64,000 nucleotides of DNA from Paraburkholderia agricolaris (GTDB taxonomy: Bacteria; Pseudomonadota; Gammaproteobacteria; Burkholderiales; Burkholderiaceae). The notes below the pieces were generated by a model, which was not told the origin of the DNA, did not search any database, and was given only the letters and a program-made list of their open reading frames with translations. Location of the stretch: assembly GCF_009455635.1 (NCBI RefSeq), contig NZ_QPER01000002.1, forward strand, positions 2,604,001 through 2,668,000, read 5' to 3'. This document shows positions 8,895 to 19,051 of the stretch, one piece after another. Position 1 is the first letter of the stretch, and every line of letters starts with the position of its first letter. The translations under genes were made by a program, and so were the position numbers.

Positions 8895-8913
8895 CATCGT
8901 CTTTTCAGACTAC
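8895..8913 (-). promoter_or_regulatory. Island motif, copy 1 (upstream of the tesD operon)
   Basis: Minus-strand reading GTAGTC-N6-GACGATG, one mismatch to the consensus CTAGTC-N6-GACGATG shared by nine sites. Its orientation points to the hydrolase at 8797 rather than the plus-strand SDR at 8973. Confidence 0.65.
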
Positions 8914-8972
8914 GAGGCAGCGCCGCATTTCTCCTACCATCGGGCCCACATGGACAGACGGAGACAGCGGCA

Positions 8973-9785
8973 ATGACAGGGTTCGATTTCAGCGGCAAGG
9001 TGGTGCTGGTGACGGGTGGCACCAAGGGAATAGGCGCGGCCATCGCGCAGGCGTTTCAGGCGGCGGGCGCAACGGTCTACATATGCGGACGCACACCACC
9101 CGCAAGCACGGCTGCGGGCGTGCCTGAGAACGCCCCACGTTTCATCGCCGCGGACGTACGCGATATCGACACCATCGACGCCATGCTCGCGCGGATCGAA
9201 CGCGAAACGGGCCGGCTCGACGTGCTCGTGAACAACGCGGGCGGTGCGCCGTTCGCGCTCGCCGCGCAGGCCTCCCCGCGCTTTACCGAAGCCGTCATCC
9301 GCCTGAACCTGCTGGCGCCGCTGCACCTCGCGCAACGAGCGAATGCGCTGATGCAGCAGCAAGCGGAAGGCGGCGTCCTGCTGTTCATCGGCAGTGTGAG
9401 CGGTTTGCGGCCCTCTCCGGGAACCGCAGCCTACGGTGCGGCGAAAGCGGGTTTGCTGAATGCAGTGCGCTCGCTCGCAGTGGAGTGGGCGCCCAAGGTT
9501 CGCGTGTGCGCGGTCAGCCCGAGTCTCGTCGAAACAGAAGCCGCCACGAGCGGCCACACGGGTTCCTCCGCGGCGGATGGCGCGCCCGCTCTCGCCAGCA
9601 TCGCCGCGACGATTCCCGCCGGCCGTCTCGCGAAACCCGGCGATGTCGCATCCGCGTGCCTGTTCCTCGCCTCGCCGCACGCCGCATATGCGTCGGGCAG
9701 CAACCTGATTCTCGAAGGCGGCGGCGAAGTGCCCGCCTTTCTCGCCGCCACCGATCTGCACAAGGCGTTCGCCACTCACTCATAG
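8973..9785 (+). CDS. SDR of the HIP-degradation type (IpdF/Rv3549c-like)
   Basis: 270-residue short-chain dehydrogenase. TGGTKGIG at 15-22, NNAGG near 90, and the YGAAKAG catalytic Tyr/Lys around 154-158 are visible. Stretches such as NNAGGAPFALAA, LNLLAPLHLAQ and VEWAPKVRV resemble the SDRs controlled by KstR2 in mycobacteria, which act on hydroxylated HIP-CoA (IpdF oxidises the 5-hydroxyl). I start at ATG 8973, where homology begins; the upstream in-frame extension lies in the regulatory region. It runs divergently from the tesD operon. Confidence 0.7.
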   Translation: MTGFDFSGKVVLVTGGTKGIGAAIAQAFQAAGATVYICGRTPPASTAAGVPENAPRFIAADVRDIDTIDAMLARIERETGRLDVLVNNAGGAPFALAAQASPRFTEAVIRLNLLAPLHLAQRANALMQQQAEGGVLLFIGSVSGLRPSPGTAAYGAAKAGLLNAVRSLAVEWAPKVRVCAVSPSLVETEAATSGHTGSSAADGAPALASIAATIPAGRLAKPGDVASACLFLASPHAAYASGSNLILEGGGEVPAFLAATDLHKAFATHS

Positions 9786-9827
9786 ACGCATTCACGCGCG
9801 CCCACCTCGCGTCCCTGGGGCAAGCGA

Positions 9828-9846
9828 CTAGTCCGTTTTGACGATT
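9828..9846 (+). promoter_or_regulatory. Island motif, copy 2 (upstream of the DUF1302 gene)
   Basis: CTAGTC-N6-GACGATT, one mismatch in the last base, 69 bases before the DUF1302 start. Confidence 0.7.
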
Positions 9847-9914
9847 CTCGCGCCGCACGTGCCCCCTAACCTCTGATCACAACAAATTTCAGACGTGACC
9901 ACAGAGGAGACAGG

Positions 9915-11504
9915 ATGCAGATCAACGGAACACAGGCGCGCGCACCAGCAATGCGCGCAATGTGCGCGGCATGCAGACTCGCCGTGCTGGCAGCGGCGTC
10001 GGCGGCAACCATGACGACCTTCGCCACTCCCGCCTACGCGGGCGACACCGTCAATCTCGGCGCGGACACCACGCTCGACTACACCTTCACGCTCGGCTAC
10101 GGCCTCGGAATGCGCACCCGCTCGCCGAGTGGCAATCTGCTCACGCCGGCGAACATCAACGGTGACGACGGCGACCGCAACTTCGCGAAGAACAAGCTGA
10201 TCGAGAACCAGGTGAGCCTGCTGGGCGAGGTGAACCTCAAGCACGACGACTGGGGGGTCTTCGTGCGGGCCAATGTGTTCTACGATCAGGCTTACCAGCA
10301 CCCGAACAGCAACAACGCACCCTACACCGTCAACCACAGCGGCGCGTACAACCAGTTCACCAGCGACGCAAGCTACTTTGCCGGCGGCTATCCGCAGTTG
10401 CTCGCGGCCTATGCGTACGACACCATCCACCTCGGCAACACGAGTCTGAACGTCAAGGTCGGCGATCAGGTCGTCGCATGGGGCGAGAGCGTGTTCTTTC
10501 CGAACATCGCGGGCGCCCAGGGGCCTTCCAATGCCACCGCGTCGTATGTGGCCGGTGCGGAGGTCAAAGATATCCTGCTGCCGGTGCCGCAGATCTCGAC
10601 GCAATGGCAACTCGCGCCGAACTTCAGCCTGCTCGGCTACTACCAGTTCGCGTTCGAGCCTAACAAGCTGGTGCCGCCCGGCGGCTACTGGAGCTACTCG
10701 GACGTCGTCGGCCCCGGCGCGCAATACATCATCGGCCCAGGCGGCATGCAGATTCCGCGCGGCAACGACATCCGCCCGAACGGCGACGATCAGTGGGGTG
10801 TGGGCGCACGCTGGCGCGTCTTCGGCGACACCGAACTCGGTGCGTACTACCTGCACTACAACGACATGAACCCGAGTGTCGTGACGACGTACTTCCCGAC
10901 ACTGCAGTACCAGGAAAAGTACTTCGACCACATCAAGCTCACCGGCCTGAGCTTCTCGACCGATCTGAACGGCGTGAACGTCGCGGGTGAAACGTCGTAC
11001 CGCCAAGGCGCCGCGGTGCTCGTGAACACCCCCACGGGAGCTCAGGCGACGCGCGGCGACGTCTGGCAGTCGAATCTCTCGGCGATCTATTCGATCGGAC
11101 CGACCTTCCTTGCCGCCTCGCAAACGCTGGTGGGCGAAATCTCGTATGTGCACGCCGGCAACATCACGCCGGTCATGGGCTCGACGACGCTCACCAACAC
11201 GCGCAACTCCGCGGCCTTCGAGGTGGCATGGACGCTCAGCTACAAGAACGTCTTCAGCGGCTGGGACGTCGACGTACCCATCACCTATGCCGATGACTTC
11301 ACCGGCCAATCCGCGCTAAACGGCGCGCTCGGTTCGCTGACCGGCGTGGGCGACCACCGCGTGACAGTCGGTGTGAACTTCACGCGTCTGAGCAACCTGA
11401 AACTCGGGATCGTGTACGCGAAATTCCTCGGCACGCCTGACCCGAACAATCGCCCGCTCGCCGATCGCGACTACGTGCTCGCCACCGCCACTTACTCGTT
11501 CTGA
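9915..11504 (+). CDS. DUF1302 family outer-membrane protein
   Basis: 529-residue exported protein. A long signal peptide ends near residue 42 (ATPAYAGD). The mature part is rich in alternating aromatic strands and ends in a C-terminal phenylalanine (ATATYSF), as expected for an outer-membrane beta barrel. DUF1302 proteins regularly travel with DUF1329 partners, RND pumps and YCF48-like proteins in gene clusters for hydrophobic substrates, all four of which occur in this window. A role in bringing steroids across the outer membrane is inferred, not proven. GGAG ribosome site and island motif lie upstream. Confidence 0.82.
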   Translation: MQINGTQARAPAMRAMCAACRLAVLAAASAATMTTFATPAYAGDTVNLGADTTLDYTFTLGYGLGMRTRSPSGNLLTPANINGDDGDRNFAKNKLIENQVSLLGEVNLKHDDWGVFVRANVFYDQAYQHPNSNNAPYTVNHSGAYNQFTSDASYFAGGYPQLLAAYAYDTIHLGNTSLNVKVGDQVVAWGESVFFPNIAGAQGPSNATASYVAGAEVKDILLPVPQISTQWQLAPNFSLLGYYQFAFEPNKLVPPGGYWSYSDVVGPGAQYIIGPGGMQIPRGNDIRPNGDDQWGVGARWRVFGDTELGAYYLHYNDMNPSVVTTYFPTLQYQEKYFDHIKLTGLSFSTDLNGVNVAGETSYRQGAAVLVNTPTGAQATRGDVWQSNLSAIYSIGPTFLAASQTLVGEISYVHAGNITPVMGSTTLTNTRNSAAFEVAWTLSYKNVFSGWDVDVPITYADDFTGQSALNGALGSLTGVGDHRVTVGVNFTRLSNLKLGIVYAKFLGTPDPNNRPLADRDYVLATATYSF

Positions 11505-11609
11505 TGCTGCACAGCGCCCCGCGTATTGCGCGTATCGCAGGCTTTGGGCGCTTTGCGGCAAGCATCACCCTTTGAATCAGCCGTCTTTTTACTGCAAGAG
11601 GATTTGGTC

Positions 11610-13001
11610 ATGAGTCGAATTTTCAATCCCGCATTGCGTGTCTGCGTGTTCGCGGCAGGCGCCGCGCTCGCCGTCACACTGGGTGCCCCATCGTTTGCCA
11701 AAACCAGCCCGGAAGATCTCGCCAAACTCGAAGGCCCGCTCACGCCGATGGGCGCAGAGCGCGCAGGCAACGCCGACGGCACGATCCCCGCGTGGAGCGG
11801 CAAATGGTTCGGCACGCCACCGGGCGTCGACTATAAGCCGGGCCAGCGCTTCCCCGATCCGTATGCGAACGAGAAACCGCTCTTCGTGATCACCGCGCAG
11901 AACATGCAGCAGTACGAAGCGCGTCTCACCGACGGCGAAAAAGCGCTGCTCAAGAAGTATCCCGACAGCTTCAAGATCCCGGTCTACCCGAGCCATCGCG
12001 ATTTCAGCTATGGCGACGCCGTGTACAAGGACATTCGCCTGTACTCGCCCAACACCACGATGACGAAAGACCAGAACGGCCTGAAGGATTTTCCGCCGGT
12101 CACGCCGTTCCCTGTGCCGAAAAACGGCGTCGAGGCGATGTGGAATCTGCGCTTCGCGTCCGCGGTCGAAGGCGAAACCGCGACCTACGACCAGGCTGTG
12201 GTCTACCCCGACGGCAATATCGCGTGGGGCAAGGTGCAGTACGCGATTTACGGACCGCGCAGCGCGGACCATTTCGATCCGAAGAATCCGTTGAACGCGA
12301 AGAGCTTCTTCCGCCAGACCACCATGCTGCCGCTCTCCGATCGCGGCACGATCATCACCGGCTACGAAATGTGGGACCAGGAAGGCTCCGACACCCGCCG
12401 CACATGGTCGTATAACCCCGGTACGCGGCGCGTACGCCAGGCGCCCGAGTTCGGCTTCGACCAGCCCGAAGGACCGGGTGGCTTTCGCACCGTCGACGAC
12501 GACCGCCTCTTCAACGGTTCGGGCGAGCGTTACGACTGGAAGATCCTCGGCAAGCGCGAAGTGTATGTGCCGTACGACAACTACAAGCTGATGGACCCGT
12601 CGATCAAATACACCGATCTGCTGACCAAGGGCCATGAGAACACGCAGTACATGCGCTTCGAACTGCATCGCGTGTGGGTGTTGCAGGCTACGCTCAAGTC
12701 CGGCTATCGCCATCAATACGCGAAACGGGTGCTGTATCTCGACGAAGACACCTGGAACGCAGTCGCCGCCGACAACTACGACGCACGCGGCACGCTGTGG
12801 CGCACCAACCTCGCCCCGACGCTCTACGCGTACGACGCCAAATCGTTCTATTCGACCGCCGTGTTCTATCACGATCTGATCTCGGGTGCTTATTACGCGG
12901 ACCGTCTTTCGAATCAGGAACCGATGCCGGTGCTCACACGCGGCTCGCAACTGACCGAAGCGTACTTCTCGCCGGATGCGATTCGCGGCGCGGGCAACTG
13001 A
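11610..13001 (+). CDS. DUF1329 family periplasmic/outer-membrane protein
   Basis: 463-residue protein with a signal peptide cleaved near residue 30 (GAPSFAKT). The mature start DLAKLEGPLTPMGAERAGNADGTIPAWSG is the family hallmark, with further conserved W/Y-rich segments to the end. DUF1329 is thought to have a LolA/LolB-like lipid-carrying fold, which would suit passage of steroid or other hydrophobic ligands from the DUF1302 barrel; this is inference from co-occurrence. ATG 11610 follows AGAGGA. It shares the transcript of DUF1302 (105-base gap) and is followed by a terminator. Confidence 0.82.
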   Translation: MSRIFNPALRVCVFAAGAALAVTLGAPSFAKTSPEDLAKLEGPLTPMGAERAGNADGTIPAWSGKWFGTPPGVDYKPGQRFPDPYANEKPLFVITAQNMQQYEARLTDGEKALLKKYPDSFKIPVYPSHRDFSYGDAVYKDIRLYSPNTTMTKDQNGLKDFPPVTPFPVPKNGVEAMWNLRFASAVEGETATYDQAVVYPDGNIAWGKVQYAIYGPRSADHFDPKNPLNAKSFFRQTTMLPLSDRGTIITGYEMWDQEGSDTRRTWSYNPGTRRVRQAPEFGFDQPEGPGGFRTVDDDRLFNGSGERYDWKILGKREVYVPYDNYKLMDPSIKYTDLLTKGHENTQYMRFELHRVWVLQATLKSGYRHQYAKRVLYLDEDTWNAVAADNYDARGTLWRTNLAPTLYAYDAKSFYSTAVFYHDLISGAYYADRLSNQEPMPVLTRGSQLTEAYFSPDAIRGAGN

Positions 13002-13028
13002 TTTCGTCGCCTCTCTAACAAAACCACG

Positions 13029-13068
13029 GCCGGGGACGGATTCAGGTCCAGCCCCGGCGCTTTTTTCT
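13029..13068 (+). terminator. Terminator after the DUF1302-DUF1329 unit
   Basis: GCCGGGG (13029-13035) pairs with CCCCGGC (13052-13058), followed by GCTTTTTTCTTT. It separates the uptake pair from tesE, only 18 bases before that gene's start. Confidence 0.8.
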
Positions 13069-13085
13069 TTCTAATCGCGCTCGCC

Positions 13086-13868
13086 ATGACTTCGACACTT
13101 CACACCACCCTCGGCGACGAGCTTTACCGCGCATGGCGCGAGCGTGCGCCGATTGCGCCGTTCTCGGCGCGCGCCGAGGGTTTGTCGCTTGCCGACGCTT
13201 ACCGCGTGCAGCAACACTTCGTCGCCCGCCGCATTGAAGCCGGCGAAACCATTGTCGGCAAGAAGATCGGCGTAACGAGCCAGGCCGTGCAGGACATGCT
13301 CGACGTGCGCCAGCCGGATTTCGGCGTGCTGCTTTCCGGCATGCACTATGTCGCCGGCGAGGACATCCCGATTGACAAGCTGATCGCACCGCGCGCGGAA
13401 GGCGAGATAGCGTTCTATCTGAAAGACGATCTGCGCGGTCCGGGCATCACGCGAGAAGCCGTGCTTGCGGCAACCGAAGCGGTCGGCGCGTGCTTCGAAA
13501 TTGTCGATTCGCGCATCCGCGACTGGACGATTCGCATCGGCGACACGGTGGCCGACAACGCCTCATGCGGCGTCTACGTGCTTGGCGAAGAACGCGTCGC
13601 GCCACATACGCTCGATCTCGCCGCCTGCCACATGACGCTCGATAAGAACGGCGCGCGTGCCGCGGAAGGCCTCGGCGCCGCCGCGCTGGGTCACCCCGCC
13701 GATGCAGTCGCGTGGCTTGCAAACACGCTGGGCGAACTCGGTGTGCCACTCCTCGCTGGAGAAGTGGTGTTGTCGGGTTCGCTGGCGGCGTTGATTCCTG
13801 TCACCCGTGGCGACCAGTTGGACATGCGAATTGAAGGTATCGGCAGTTGTTCCGTGCGCTTCATCTGA
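13086..13868 (+). CDS. tesE: 2-hydroxypenta/hexa-2,4-dienoate hydratase TesE (HsaE)
   Basis: 260-residue hydratase of the 2-keto-4-pentenoate hydratase/fumarylacetoacetase group. It adds water to the small dienoate released from ring A, giving 4-hydroxy-2-oxo acid for the aldolase. Visible signatures are GKKIGVTSQAVQ (60-71), QPDFG, EGEIAFYL metal-ligand acidic residues (98-106) and the C-terminal GDQLDMRIEGIGS. First gene of a three-gene set with tesF and tesG, the usual order in steroid and biphenyl pathways. Confidence 0.9.
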   Translation: MTSTLHTTLGDELYRAWRERAPIAPFSARAEGLSLADAYRVQQHFVARRIEAGETIVGKKIGVTSQAVQDMLDVRQPDFGVLLSGMHYVAGEDIPIDKLIAPRAEGEIAFYLKDDLRGPGITREAVLAATEAVGACFEIVDSRIRDWTIRIGDTVADNASCGVYVLGEERVAPHTLDLAACHMTLDKNGARAAEGLGAAALGHPADAVAWLANTLGELGVPLLAGEVVLSGSLAALIPVTRGDQLDMRIEGIGSCSVRFI

Positions 13869-13905
13869 GCGCTTCATCTGAGCACTTCACCTGAGCGCTT
13901 CACCG
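13859..13905 (+). repeat. 13-bp tandem repeat, 3.5 copies, across the tesE stop codon
   Basis: CTTCATCTGAGCG (13859-13871), CTTCATCTGAGCA (13872-13884), CTTCACCTGAGCG (13885-13897) and a partial CTTCACCG. The tesE stop is in the first copy. Confidence 0.85.
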
Positions 13906-13928
13906 TCTTTTCCTTGAGGATGCATTGA

Positions 13929-14828
13929 ATGAGCAAGATCAAATGCGCGTTGATCGGGCCCGGCAATATCGGCACCGATCTGCTGTACAAACTGCGCCGC
14001 AGCGCGGTACTTGAACCCGTGTGGATGGTCGGTGTCGACCCGGATTCCGACGGCCTCGCACGGGCCCGCGAGATGGGTTTGAAAACGACGGCCGACGGCA
14101 TTGACGGCCTGCTGCCCCATCTGGCCGCCGACGATATTCGTATCGCCTTCGACGCCACCTCCGCGTATGTCCACCGCGAGCATTCCGACAAGCTGACCGC
14201 GCGCGGTGTGCGCGTGATCGACCTGACACCTGCCGCGATCGGCCCATTCTGCGTGCCGCCGGTCAACCTCGCCGCGCAGATCGACCAGCAGGCCATGAAT
14301 GTCAACATGGTCACCTGCGGCGGCCAGGCGACGATTCCGATGGTATACGCCGTTTCACGCGTACAGCGCGTGGTGTATGGCGAGATCGTCGCGACCGTGT
14401 CGTCCCGTTCAGTCGGCCCCGGCACGCGCAAGAACATCGACGAGTTCACCCGCACCACTTCGCTCGCGATCGAACAGATCGGCGGCGCTGCGGTAGGCAA
14501 GGCGATCATCGTGATCAATCCGGCCGAGCCGCCGCTGATTATGCGCGACACGATCCATTGCCTGACCGAGACCGATCCGGACGTCGAGGCGATCACGGCT
14601 TCCGTGCACGCGATGATCGACGAAGTACGCCAGTACGTACCCGGCTACACGTTAAAAAACGGCCCTGTGTTCGACGGCCGCCGCGTGTCTGTGTTCATGG
14701 AGGTCGAAGGTCTCGGCGACTATCTGCCGAAATATGCCGGCAATCTCGACATCATGACCGCGGCCGCCGCGCGTACTGCGGAAGTCTTTGCCCAACAGAT
14801 GCTTGCTGCATCCCCTGCCACTGCGTAA
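13929..14828 (+). CDS. tesF: Acetylating aldehyde dehydrogenase TesF (HsaG)
   Basis: 299-residue NAD- and CoA-dependent enzyme turning the aldehyde from the aldolase (acetaldehyde or propanal) into acetyl- or propionyl-CoA. N-terminal [12 protein letters not shown] is the NAD-binding loop, and [15 protein letters not shown] (about 124-138) holds the catalytic Cys; the C-terminal part has the dimerisation helix region. In this group the enzyme forms a channelled complex with the aldolase encoded immediately downstream. Length agrees with BphJ/TesF. Confidence 0.92.
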   Translation: MSKIKCALIGPGNIGTDLLYKLRRSAVLEPVWMVGVDPDSDGLARAREMGLKTTADGIDGLLPHLAADDIRIAFDATSAYVHREHSDKLTARGVRVIDLTPAAIGPFCVPPVNLAAQIDQQAMNVNMVTCGGQATIPMVYAVSRVQRVVYGEIVATVSSRSVGPGTRKNIDEFTRTTSLAIEQIGGAAVGKAIIVINPAEPPLIMRDTIHCLTETDPDVEAITASVHAMIDEVRQYVPGYTLKNGPVFDGRRVSVFMEVEGLGDYLPKYAGNLDIMTAAAARTAEVFAQQMLAASPATA

Positions 14829-14837
14829 GGAGCTCCC

Positions 14838-15869
14838 ATGTCATTAGCAGGAACCCGCATTACCGTCCACGACATGACGTTGCGCGACGGCATGCACCCC
14901 AAGCGTCACCAGATTTCACTCGACCAGATGCGCTCGATCGCGCGCGGTCTCGACGCCGCCGGCGTACCGCTCATCGAAGTCACACACGGCGACGGCCTGG
15001 GTGGCGCATCGGTCAACTACGGATTTCCGGCGCATACCGACGAAGCCTATTTAAGCGCCGTGATTGAAGAACTAAAACAGGCCCGGGTGTCTGCGCTGTT
15101 GATACCGGGCATCGGCACGGTTGAGCATTTGCGCATGGCGCACGGGCTTGGCGTGCACACGATTCGTGTGGCGACGCATTGCACGGAAGCGGACGTGTCC
15201 GAGCAGCACATAGGTCTTGCCCGCAAGCTGGAGATGGACACGGTGGGCTTTTTGATGATGGCGCACATGTCGCCGCCCGAGCAGCTCGTCAAGCAGGCGA
15301 AGTTGATGGAATCGTACGGTGCGAACTGCATCTACATTACCGACTCGGCCGGTTATATGTTGCCTGACGATGTGACTGCGCGCATTGGGTTGGTTCGTGC
15401 TGCGTTGAAACCTGAGACGGAGTTGGGGTTTCATGGTCATCACAATCTTGCGATGGGGGTTGCGAATTCGATTGCGGCTATTGCTGCGGGGGCCAATCGT
15501 ATCGACGCGGCGGCTGCGGGGCTTGGCGCTGGTGCCGGCAATACGCCGATGGAAGTGTTTATTGCTGTGTGCGAGCGGATGGGGATTGAGACGGGTGTCG
15601 ATGTGTTTGGAATTTCTGATGTTGCCGAGGATCTTGTCGTGCCGATTATGGATGCACCGATCCGGATCGATCGCGATGCGTTGACGCTTGGGTATGCGGG
15701 AGTTTATTCGTCGTTTTTGCTGTTTGCCAAGCGGGCTGAAGCGAAGTATCGGGTTCCGGCACGGGATATTCTTGTTGAAATGGGGAGGAGGCGGTTGGTC
15801 GGTGGGCAGGAGGATATGATTGAAGATACGGCGCTGACGCTTGCTCGGGAGAGGAAGGTTTTGGTGTAA
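14838..15869 (+). CDS. tesG: 4-hydroxy-2-oxovalerate aldolase TesG (HsaF)
   Basis: 343-residue class II pyruvate aldolase. [17 protein letters not shown] (10-26) supplies the catalytic Arg, the metal-binding Asp and the base His; [13 protein letters not shown] (about 199-211) contributes the two metal-ligand histidines. It splits the hydrated ring-A fragment into pyruvate and an aldehyde passed to TesF. AAGGAGCTCCC ribosome site. From about 15390 the gene shifts to G/T-rich codons (many TTG, GGG and T-ending codons), unlike its first half; this continues into the flanking repeat. Confidence 0.92.
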   Translation: MSLAGTRITVHDMTLRDGMHPKRHQISLDQMRSIARGLDAAGVPLIEVTHGDGLGGASVNYGFPAHTDEAYLSAVIEELKQARVSALLIPGIGTVEHLRMAHGLGVHTIRVATHCTEADVSEQHIGLARKLEMDTVGFLMMAHMSPPEQLVKQAKLMESYGANCIYITDSAGYMLPDDVTARIGLVRAALKPETELGFHGHHNLAMGVANSIAAIAAGANRIDAAAAGLGAGAGNTPMEVFIAVCERMGIETGVDVFGISDVAEDLVVPIMDAPIRIDRDALTLGYAGVYSSFLLFAKRAEAKYRVPARDILVEMGRRRLVGGQEDMIEDTALTLARERKVLV

Positions 15870-16343
15870 GGGTTTGGGGTTGGTATTTTGGTCTTTTGGC
15901 CTTTCCTTGATTTGTTAGTGGTCTATTAGCGTTGCCCCTGTGCGGGGCGGCACCTACTTTTCTTTGCCTGCCGCAAAGAAAAGTAGGCAAAAGAAAGCGG
16001 CTCACCCCGCCAGCTCATAAGCGGGTCCCCCGCACAGCCACGGTAGTGGTGCATCTGGAATCTGTCGCCTCGCACACTCCGCGCCGTTGACAAAGCACTC
16101 ATCAGCTCCCACTCCGCACTGCGTGCGTCGCGGACGGGTCTGCCTGGGAAACCTGGTCGGCGCTTTGCATAACTGATGGTTTTTTGAACCGGGCGTCGGC
16201 GCGCGTAGCGCCGCCGGAAGTATGACTCCTTTGTCACTGAGGCCGAATGTGCGAGGCGACAGATTCCAGATGCACCACTACCGTGGCTGTGCGGGGGACC
16301 CGCTTAAGAATTAGCGGTTTGAGCCGCTTTCTCTTGCCTACTT

Positions 16344-17466
<1,123 letters not shown>

Positions 17467-17796
17467 GCTTCGTCACGCGTTGCCCTGATGGCGGGCAGTC
17501 CGGGCGCGATCATTAATCGTGCTGCATGCGCTCGCCTGTGCATCGCTGACTACCGTGCCGGGCATCGGTCATCCGCCAGCTAGCCGTCGCTTGACTTCCA
17601 ATACGGTTGCTTCTCTTTGCGGCGGCAAAGAGAAGTAGGTGCCGCCCCGCACAGGGGCAACGCTAATAGACCACTAACAAATCAAGGAAAGGCCAAAAGA
17701 CCAGGACGGCAACGCCAAACAGACCACGAACACAGCAAGGCAACGCCCAAAATCCAGCTCAACAACAAAACCGCCGAACAGGCCCCTCATCATCTT

Positions 17797-18873
17797 TCAC
17801 TCTTCAAACACATGCCGCAAGGCCACCCTCCCCGCCCCCTCCCGAACCTTGATCTCCACGACCTTTCTCGCCGTACTCGAAGGCCGCACATCCGCTGCAT
17901 CGAGATAAAACTGCGAGTACCAGTCGCGCATCTGATACAGCGGACCATCACCCTCGCACAACAGCGGATTGTCAATCCGCGTCTTCGTATCCCAGATCGC
18001 GACGTCCTCATAAAACGCAGCCTGAGCCTGCTTCGAATAAGCACGCGCAATCTCCATGTTCTGCTCGTCGGATAAACCCGGCACCTTCTTCACCATCACG
18101 CCGTAACGCAATTCGAAGCTGTTCATATCGACCGGTACATGGCAGTTCAGCAGAATCGAATGGATCGGATGACCACCACTTTTACCCGTCATTTCCGTGA
18201 TGTGATATGCCGGACCAAAGTAAGTGGACAGCGCGATCAGTTCGTCGTCACCCAGACGCTCGCTGCGGCCAACAAGCAATTGCGTTGCCTTATGCCCTTC
18301 GAACAGATTCGCGAAATAATCGATCGGCGCGCCGTGCACAGTAGCGAAGTGGGCCATGTCGGAGATGTTGTCGACCAGCTCGCGGCAGTTCGTGTCGATC
18401 TTCATCAGATCCACAACCCAATCGGACCACTCGTCGGAAAAACATGCGTCGATACGGGGAATCGCAACGTCTTCGCCCGGCGGATTGCCTTCGGGGTCAT
18501 GCCAGATGAACAGCAGCTGGTTCTGTTCGCAAGTCTGCCAGGTGCCGATCCTGGCCTTCGGCGGAATCCGCTTGCAGTACGGAATCGACTGGCAGTTGCC
18601 TTCGCCGTCCCACTGCCAGCCGTGAAACGGACACACCAGCGTGTCGCCGTCCACACGGCCAGTGCTCAGATCACCACCCATGTGCGGGCAGTAGCCATCG
18701 ACCACGTTCACCTTCCCCTGTGAATCCATGAACGCGGCAAGACGTTGGCCAAAAATGTTCAGCGTGTGCGGCTTGCCATCCTTGTATTCGCTGGCAAGAC
18801 CAAGACAGTGCCAGCCGCGTGCATATCGCTGCACCAGCGGCTGCGCTTCAATTCTGTAGGGACGTGCGGACAT
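17797..18873 (-). CDS. kshA: 3-ketosteroid 9alpha-hydroxylase oxygenase KshA
   Basis: 358-residue Rieske oxygenase that hydroxylates C9 of androst-1,4-diene-3,17-dione; together with delta1-dehydrogenation this breaks ring B. The 2Fe-2S cluster ligands are Cys62-x-His64 and Cys81-xx-His84; mononuclear iron ligands are His175 and His180 in NISDMAHFATVHGAP and probably Asp290. HVPVDMNSFELRYGVMVKK is typical of KshA. GGAGGAG ribosome site. Electrons should come from KshB at 39677-40825. Its last 200 coding bases are G/T-rich, mirroring tesG across the repeat. Island motif lies 122 bases upstream. Confidence 0.92.
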   Translation of the reverse strand: MSARPYRIEAQPLVQRYARGWHCLGLASEYKDGKPHTLNIFGQRLAAFMDSQGKVNVVDGYCPHMGGDLSTGRVDGDTLVCPFHGWQWDGEGNCQSIPYCKRIPPKARIGTWQTCEQNQLLFIWHDPEGNPPGEDVAIPRIDACFSDEWSDWVVDLMKIDTNCRELVDNISDMAHFATVHGAPIDYFANLFEGHKATQLLVGRSERLGDDELIALSTYFGPAYHITEMTGKSGGHPIHSILLNCHVPVDMNSFELRYGVMVKKVPGLSDEQNMEIARAYSKQAQAAFYEDVAIWDTKTRIDNPLLCEGDGPLYQMRDWYSQFYLDAADVRPSSTARKVVEIKVREGAGRVALRHVFEE

Positions 18874-18994
18874 CTCTTATCTCCTCCAATGGAAAAGACG
18901 GCGCTTCTGAATAGCCGCCGTCATCAGTGCTTCTGCAGAGCGCGCGCAGATTTTCGTGCTCTCGCCTGACGATAAGCGCGACGCACTCCGCCTT

Positions 18995-19013
18995 CATCGT
19001 CCCGATGGACTAG
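18995..19013 (-). promoter_or_regulatory. Island motif, copy 3 (upstream of kshA)
   Basis: Minus-strand reading CTAGTC-N6-GACGATG, a perfect match, 122 bases before the kshA start and after the end of the RND gene. Confidence 0.75.
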
Positions 19014-19051
19014 GGACTTCAGCTACCCTTCAACAACTCGTTAGTACCTCG

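Noticed and set aside
9828..11309. 493-residue open frame on the minus strand
   Set aside because: Lies opposite the DUF1302 gene; its His/Arg/Val-rich sequence is the antisense product of high-GC coding DNA, with no ribosome site or family.
11589..12950. 453-residue open frame on the minus strand
   Set aside because: Antisense shadow of the DUF1329 gene.
15889..16343. CRISPR or phage attachment site at the repeat
   Set aside because: The structure is one large inverted repeat with no regularly spaced unique spacers and no integrase nearby.
17617..18075. 152-residue plus-strand frame at the right edge of the repeat
   Set aside because: Covers the repeat arm and the antisense of kshA.
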